Positions 50,136-55,812 of a stretch of DNA of 55,812 bases are shown here, piece by piece. The notes beneath the pieces are model-generated. The model had not been told where the DNA came from and searched no databases. It worked only from the letters and a program-made list of their open reading frames with translations. Source of the DNA: Nocardioides sp. Root1257 (GTDB lineage: Bacteria; Actinomycetota; Actinomycetes; Propionibacteriales; Nocardioidaceae). The DNA is taken from contig NZ_LMDV01000002.1 in NCBI RefSeq assembly GCF_001425175.1, positions 179,955 through 235,766 on the forward strand, written 5' to 3'. A program made the position numbers and the translations under genes. How positions within the stretch are numbered: the stretch's first letter is position 1; every line of letters starts with the position of its first letter.

Positions 50136-51564
50136 ATGACCGACACCACCTTCCGGCGCGGGCCGCTCGCGGTCCTGCTGACCGGCACCTTCCTGATCGT
50201 CCTCGACTTCTTCGTCGTCAACGTCGCCCTCCCCTCGATGCAGCGCGACCTGCACGCCGACAACACCGCCCTGGAGTGGCTGGTCGCCGGCTACGGCCTG
50301 ACCTTCGGCGGCCTCCTGCTCGTCGCCAGCCGGCTCGCCGACCGGTGGGGTCGGCGACGCGTCTTCACTGCCGGGATCGCGCTCTTCGTGACCAGCTCGC
50401 TGGCGTGCGGGCTGGCACCCGACCCCGGGAGCCTGCTGGCGGCCCGGCTGGTCCAGGGCGCGGCAGCCGCAGCCATCGGGCCGACGGTGCTCTCCCTCAT
50501 CGGAGACGTGTACGCACCGGATCCGCGCGCTGGGCGCCTATGCGACGGTGATGGGCGTCGCGGCGGCCTCCGGCCAGCTCGTCGGCGGCCTGCTCATCCA
50601 CCTCGACATCGCCGGCACCGGGTGGCGGGCGATCTTCCTGCTCAACGTCCCGATCGGGCTCGCGGCCCTCGCCGCGGCACCCCGGGTGCTGCCCGCCTCG
50701 CGGGTGCCGGGTGCGCCTCGTGTGGACGTGCCCGAGGCGACGCTGGTCGTCGCCGCCCTGACCGCGCTGGTGCTGCCCCTGGTCGAGGGACAGCGGCAGG
50801 GCTGGCCGCTGTGGACCTGGCTGTGCCTGGTCGGCTCCGTCGTGCTCGGCGACCTCGCGTGGCTGCGCGGCCGGGCGCTGCGCCGTCGCGGCGTGCAGCC
50901 GCTCGTGGACCTCGAGCCGCTGCGCTCCCGGGCCATCGGTGTCGCGACGCTCGGCCAGGCCCTCCTGTTCACCGGCATGGCGGCGTACTTCCTGGTGCTC
51001 GCGATCTACCTGCAGGACGGGCGCGGCCTCGGCCCGCTGGCGTCGGGAGCGGTCTTCACGATCGTCGCCGCGACGTACATGCTCGGCAGCCACGAGGCCA
51101 GCGTCCTGCTCGCCCGCTTCGGCCCGCGTGCCACGGTGACCGGCGCGGCGGTGACCTTCGGCGCGGGCCACCTGCTCCTCCTGGCGGCGGTCGAGCACGT
51201 CGGGGTCGCGGGCTCGGTGCTCTGGCTGGCACCCGGGCTGGCCGTCGGCGGCGTCGGGATGGGCGTCGCGCTGGCGGCCCTGGTCGGCACGGTGATGGGC
51301 GCGGTCGAGTCCCGGGACGCCGGCACGGTGTCGGGCACGTCGTCCACGACCCAGCAGATCGGCAACGCGCTGGGGGTGGCGCTGGTCGGCATCGTGTTCT
51401 TCGGACGGGTCGACCAGGGCCTGGTGACCGCGTTCGGCGCGAGTCTCGTCTACCTCACCGCCACCACGGCGGCGGTGGCCGTGACCGCGGGCTTCCTGCC
51501 GGGACGCCGCCGGCCGGTCGCTCAGTCGGTGAACGCCGCCAGCAGCTCGTCGGCGGCCGCGTAG
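50136..51564 (+). pseudogene. MFS drug exporter (EmrB/QacA-like, 14-span) with a frameshift
   Basis: The first part (50136-50522) encodes MFS sequence: LIVLDFFVVNVALPSMQRDL, ADRWGRRRVFTAGIALFV and AAAAIGPTVLSLIGDVYAPD. The homologous sequence then continues in another frame from 50524 (RALGAYATVMGVAAASGQLV) to the stop at 51564. Net change is +1 or -2 nt within 50520-50534, in the CG-rich run CCGCGCGCTGGGCG. The repaired protein would be about 475 aa, with motif C-like segments and about 14 spans, as in DHA2 exporters. It may be a real pseudogene or a sequencing error. The ATG at 50136 is preferred over the GTG at 50130. Confidence 0.85.
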
Positions 51565-52470
51565 GGGTCGGTGGTCCCGGCGACCACGCCCGCCGCCAGG
51601 TCGTCGAGCTCGGTCCGGCCGTGCACGTCGCCCCAGCGCTGGCGCAGGGCGGTCACGGCGATCGCCTCGATCTCGTCTCGCGCGCGGCGGGTACGTCGGG
51701 CGTCCAGCTCGCCGCTCGAGGCCAGCCACTCGTGGTGCTTCGCGATCTCCGCCACCACCTCGTCGAGGCCCTCGCCCTGCTGGGCGATGGTCTTGAGGAT
51801 CGGCGGGCGCCACGAGCCCTCGGGGCGCTCGCCGAGCTGCAGCATCGAGCGCAGGTCGCGCCGGACCTGGTCGGCGCCGTCGCGGTCGGCCTTGTTGACG
51901 ACGTACAGGTCCCCGATCTCGAGGATGCCGGCCTTGGCTGCCTGGATGCCGTCGCCCATCCCCGGCGCGAGCAGCACCATCGTCGTGTCGGCGAGGCCAG
52001 CGATCTCGACCTCGCTCTGGCCGACGCCGACCGTCTCGATGAGGATCACGTCGCACCCGGCGGCGTCGAGCACGCGCAGCGCCTGCGGGGTGGACCACGA
52101 CAGCCCGCCCAGGTGCCCGCGGGAGGCCATCGAGCGGATGTAGACGTTGCGGTCCAGCGCGTGGTCCTGCATCCGGACCCGGTCGCCGAGCAGCGCGCCG
52201 CCGGAGAACGGCGACGACGGGTCGACCGCGAGCACGCCGACCCGCTTGTCCTGGCGGCGCAGCTCGGTGACGAGGGCGTTCGTCGACGTCGACTTGCCGA
52301 CGCCGGGTGAGCCGGTGATGCCGATGACCTGGGCATGCCCGGCGTGCGGCGCGAGCGCCGCCATCACCTCGCGCAGCAGCGGGGACTCGTCCTCGACGAG
52401 GGAGATCAGGCGGGCGACGGCCCGGGCCTCGCCGGCGCGGGCGCGCTCGACGAGGTCCGGGACGTCAACG

Positions 52471-52487
<17 letters not shown>
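51522..52487 (-). CDS. meaB: methylmalonyl-CoA mutase-associated GTPase MeaB
   Basis: The 321-aa G3E-family GTPase protects and reactivates adenosylcobalamin-dependent methylmalonyl-CoA mutase. Walker A is [12 protein letters not shown] (residues 56-67), followed by [20 protein letters not shown] and [20 protein letters not shown]. The switch II region is [20 protein letters not shown] and the base-recognition motif is VVNKADRDG. It starts with GTG inside the end of the thiolase gene (17-bp overlap). The 3' end overlaps the convergent exporter by 43 bp. The mutase genes themselves are not in the window. Confidence 0.95.
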
Positions 52488-53664
<1,177 letters not shown>

Positions 53665-53787
53665 GAGGAGCCTCCAGAGTTCGTGGGTGGATCTCTGTCG
53701 ACCTTACCCACGGGTCACCGGGGCGGCGAGGGTGGAAAAGGTCACACGCACTCGTCGTCGGGCGCGCGTCGTACGACCATGTGCGGC

Positions 53788-54243
53788 ATGAGCACTCCAT
53801 CGTTCGCGGGGTCCGCCTCGCACCTGTTCACCGCCATCGACCACGTCGGCATCGCCGTGCCCGACCTCGACGCCGCGATCGCGTTCTACGAGACGACGTA
53901 CGGCATGCGGCTCGCCCATCAGGAGGTCAACGAGGAGCAGGGCGTGCGCGAGGCCATGATGGCCGTGGGCGACTCGGGCTCCTGCATCCAGCTGCTGGCG
54001 CCGTTGAACGAGCAGTCGACGATCGCGAAGTTCCTCGACGCCAAGGGACCGGGCATCCAGCAGATGGCCTACCGGGTCACCGACGTCGAGGCGGTCAGCG
54101 CGATCCTGCGCGAGCGCGGCCTGCGCCTGCTGTACGACGAGCCGCGGCGGGGCACCTCGGACTCCCGGATCAACTTCATCCACCCCAAGGACGCCGGCGG
54201 CGTGCTGGTGGAGCTGGTCGAGCCTGCCGCGAGCCCAGCGTGA
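53788..54243 (+). CDS. mce: methylmalonyl-CoA (ethylmalonyl-CoA) epimerase
   Basis: The 151-aa VOC protein matches this epimerase family: [20 protein letters not shown] (His ligand near residue 18), YETTYGMRLAHQEVNEEQGV, REAMMAVGDSGSCIQLLAPL, KGPGIQQMAYRVTDVEA with the Gln/His-type ligand site, and INFIHPKDAGGVLVELVEP (Glu ligand). It interconverts the (2R) and (2S) forms of methylmalonyl-CoA. ATG 53779 would add three residues. It lies divergent from the thiolase and upstream of the crotonyl-CoA carboxylase/reductase gene on the same strand, separated by a convergent hypothetical. Confidence 0.93.
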   Translation: MSTPSFAGSASHLFTAIDHVGIAVPDLDAAIAFYETTYGMRLAHQEVNEEQGVREAMMAVGDSGSCIQLLAPLNEQSTIAKFLDAKGPGIQQMAYRVTDVEAVSAILRERGLRLLYDEPRRGTSDSRINFIHPKDAGGVLVELVEPAASPA

Positions 54244-54523
54244 GCCAGGTGTACGTCGCAGCCAGGTCGCCCATCGCGTCGTGCGCCGCGACGTACGCCT
54301 CGTGCAGCTCGTCGTCCGTGGCGCGGTACGGCGAGAGCGTGCGCATGAGCACGTCGAGTCGCCTCCCGATCTGCAGCAGACCCAGCTCGATGCGCTCCAA
54401 CCGGAACTCCGGAGCCTCCCGCAGGTGCGTCGATGCGGCCGGTTCGCCTACCGCATGGGCACCGCGGCCCGACCGCAGCATGATCTCCGTGGCGTTGCAC
54501 GGCGTCTGTCGGCCACGAGTCAT
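54176..54523 (-). CDS. hypothetical protein (possible helical)
   Basis: The 115-aa frame from ATG 54523 has a polar N terminus, then a helix-like central part ERIELGLLQIGRRLDVLMRT followed by DDELHEAYVAAHDAMGDLAA, and a basic tail RRRRPW. The central region looks like genuine protein (regular heptad-like hydrophobics). The first 30 and last 15 residues look like noise. It overlaps the 3' end of mce by 68 bp on the other strand. An upstream alternative start exists at 54571. No known family recognised. Confidence 0.4.
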   Translation of the reverse strand: MTRGRQTPCNATEIMLRSGRGAHAVGEPAASTHLREAPEFRLERIELGLLQIGRRLDVLMRTLSPYRATDDELHEAYVAAHDAMGDLAATYTWLTLGSRQARPAPPARRRRPWGG

Positions 54524-54686
54524 CCGAGTACCCCCAGGGTCACGACCGGCACTCCCGACGGGCCGGCGCACCTCCGACGGTACGCCGTGACCGAGCCAGA
54601 TACGTCACACCGGGTGTGCACACCTGTTACCCGTGGGTAATGTCCCGCCCAACCCAGTCCGACACCTGACCCACCCAGGAGCCGAC

Positions 54687-55812
54687 GTGCAGCACATCCT
54701 CGACGCGATCATGGCGGGCGACACCTCGTCCGCGGACTTCGCGAACCTCGAACTCCCCGAGTCCTACCGCGCCGTGACGGTGCACAAGGACGAGGCCGAC
54801 ATGTTCGAGGGCCTCGCGAGCAAGGACAAGGACCCCCGGACCTCGCTGCACGTCGAGGACGTGGCGCTGCCGGAGCTCGGCCCGGGCGAGGCGTACGTGG
54901 CCGTGATGGCCTCCGCGATCAACTACAACACCGTGTGGACCTCGATCTTCGAGCCGGTCTCGACGTTCGGGTTCCTGGAGCGCTACGGCCGGCTCTCGCC
55001 GCTCGCGAAGCGCCACGACCTGCCCTACCACGTGGTCGGCTCCGACCTCGCGGGCGTCGTGCTCGCCACCGGTCCCGGCGTCACCAAGTGGCAGCCCGGC
55101 GCCGAGGTGGTCGCCCACTGTCTGAGCGTGGAGCTGGAGTCGCCCGACGGGCACGACGACACGATGCTCGACCCCGAGCAGCGGATCTGGGGCTTCGAGA
55201 CCAACTTCGGCGGCCTGGCCCACATCGCGCTGGTCAAGTCCAACCAGCTGATGCCCAAGCCCGACCACCTGACCTGGGAGGAGGCCGCCTCCCCCGGCCT
55301 GGTCAACTGCACGGCGTACCGCCAGCTCGTCAGCAAGAACGGCGGCGACATGAAGCAGGGCGACAACGTCCTGATCTGGGGCGCCTCGGGCGGCCTGGGT
55401 GGCTTCGCGACGCAGTACGCCCTCAACGGTGGCGCCAACCCGGTCTGCGTGGTCTCCAACGAGGAGAAGGCCGCGATCGCCCGCTCGATGGGCGCGGAGA
55501 TGATCATCAACCGCTCCGAGGCCGGCCTGAAGTTCTGGAAGGACGAGCACACCCAGGACCCGAAGGAGTGGCGCCGGTTCGGCGGCATGATCCGCGACCT
55601 GACCGGCGGCGAGGACATCGACATCGTCTTCGAGCACCCGGGCCGCGAGACCTTCGGCGCCAGCGTCTACGTCACCCGCAAGGGCGGCACCATCACCACC
55701 TGCGCCTCCACCAGCGGCTACATGCACGAGTACGACAACCGCTACCTGTGGATGAACCTCAAGCGGATCATCTCCTCGCACTTCGCCAACTACCGCGAGT
55801 CGTGGGAGGCCA
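54687..55812 (+). CDS. ccr: crotonyl-CoA carboxylase/reductase (3' part outside window)
   Basis: From GTG 54687 (AGGAG 5 nt upstream) 375 codons are open to the window edge; complete enzymes have about 440-450. It is a zinc-free medium-chain reductase-type enzyme. Sequence runs SADFANLELPESYRAVTVHK, SAINYNTVWTSIFEPVSTFG, PYHVVGSDLAGVVLATGPGV, ETNFGGLAHIALVKSNQLMP, the NADPH motif WGASGGLGGFATQYALNGGA and DIVFEHPGRETFGASVYVTR. It reductively carboxylates crotonyl-CoA to ethylmalonyl-CoA with CO2 and NADPH, the key step of the ethylmalonyl-CoA pathway and of extender-unit supply for polyketides. Confidence 0.95.
   Translation, partial: MQHILDAIMAGDTSSADFANLELPESYRAVTVHKDEADMFEGLASKDKDPRTSLHVEDVALPELGPGEAYVAVMASAINYNTVWTSIFEPVSTFGFLERYGRLSPLAKRHDLPYHVVGSDLAGVVLATGPGVTKWQPGAEVVAHCLSVELESPDGHDDTMLDPEQRIWGFETNFGGLAHIALVKSNQLMPKPDHLTWEEAASPGLVNCTAYRQLVSKNGGDMKQGDNVLIWGASGGLGGFATQYALNGGANPVCVVSNEEKAAIARSMGAEMIINRSEAGLKFWKDEHTQDPKEWRRFGGMIRDLTGGEDIDIVFEHPGRETFGASVYVTRKGGTITTCASTSGYMHEYDNRYLWMNLKRIISSHFANYRESWEA

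Noticed and set aside
54627..55781. Minus-strand frame opposite the crotonyl-CoA carboxylase/reductase gene
   Set aside because: The plus-strand frame carries unmistakable reductase motifs; the minus frame is compositional noise.

Overview
The window looks like chromosomal DNA from a high-GC actinobacterium. Nocardioides or a close relative is my best guess. Support comes from the very high GC content, the frequent GTG starts and 4-base ATGA/GTGA gene overlaps, a GlgE-type glycogen operon, a DUF222/HNH (13E12-type) gene, crotonyl-CoA carboxylase/reductase genes and leaderless-type promoters. The genus is an inference. I see no prophage, insertion sequence, CRISPR array or rRNA.

Layout. 1-464: a functional tRNA-Ala(GGC) preceded by two identical degenerate tRNA-Ala copies. 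570-3611 (minus): proA, a 46-codon membrane peptide, nadD, rsfS and a histidine phosphatase. 3723-5195: a secreted bacterial lysyl oxidase. 5285-11904 (minus): a phosphotransferase, an SF2 helicase, etfB-etfA, a membrane protein and an enoyl-CoA hydratase. 11981-29433: alpha-glucan metabolism. It holds glgX, glgP (minus) and the tightly coupled operon glgE-treS-mak-glgB, interrupted by a secreted propeller-like protein and a large M36 metalloprotease. 29461-33578: a NUDIX protein and a two-component system whose kinase is fused to a large extra membrane domain. 33630-40908: small conserved proteins, a DMT exporter/LysR pair, a thioredoxin-TPR protein, a CoA-transferase and a secreted gluzincin protease. 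40918-44440: a segment with GH43 and secreted propeller genes, bracketed by composite palindromic repeats and followed by a DUF222-HNH gene. 45783-49230: small membrane/PH/MarR/MmcQ genes, an SDR and a VOC protein. 49244-51564: a MerR regulator divergent from a frameshifted MFS exporter, with two MerR-type operators between them. 51522-55812: meaB, thiolase, epimerase and a partial crotonyl-CoA carboxylase/reductase.

How the genes fit together. TreS and maltokinase make maltose 1-phosphate from trehalose, GlgE polymerises it, and GlgB branches the glucan. GlgX debranches and GlgP phosphorolyses it. The right end resembles an ethylmalonyl-CoA pathway cluster: acetyl-CoA condensation, crotonyl-CoA reductive carboxylation, acyl-CoA epimerisation and mutase chaperoning. 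EtfAB and enoyl-CoA hydratase serve acyl-CoA oxidation.

The items most worth a second look are: the degenerate tRNA triplication; two related long hairpins at convergent gene ends; the repeat-bracketed cassette at 40982-44340; the histidine kinase fusion; the dual MerR promoters with leaderless geometry; the MFS frameshift; and the MmcQ protein with an NTF2-like tail plus its decayed copy.
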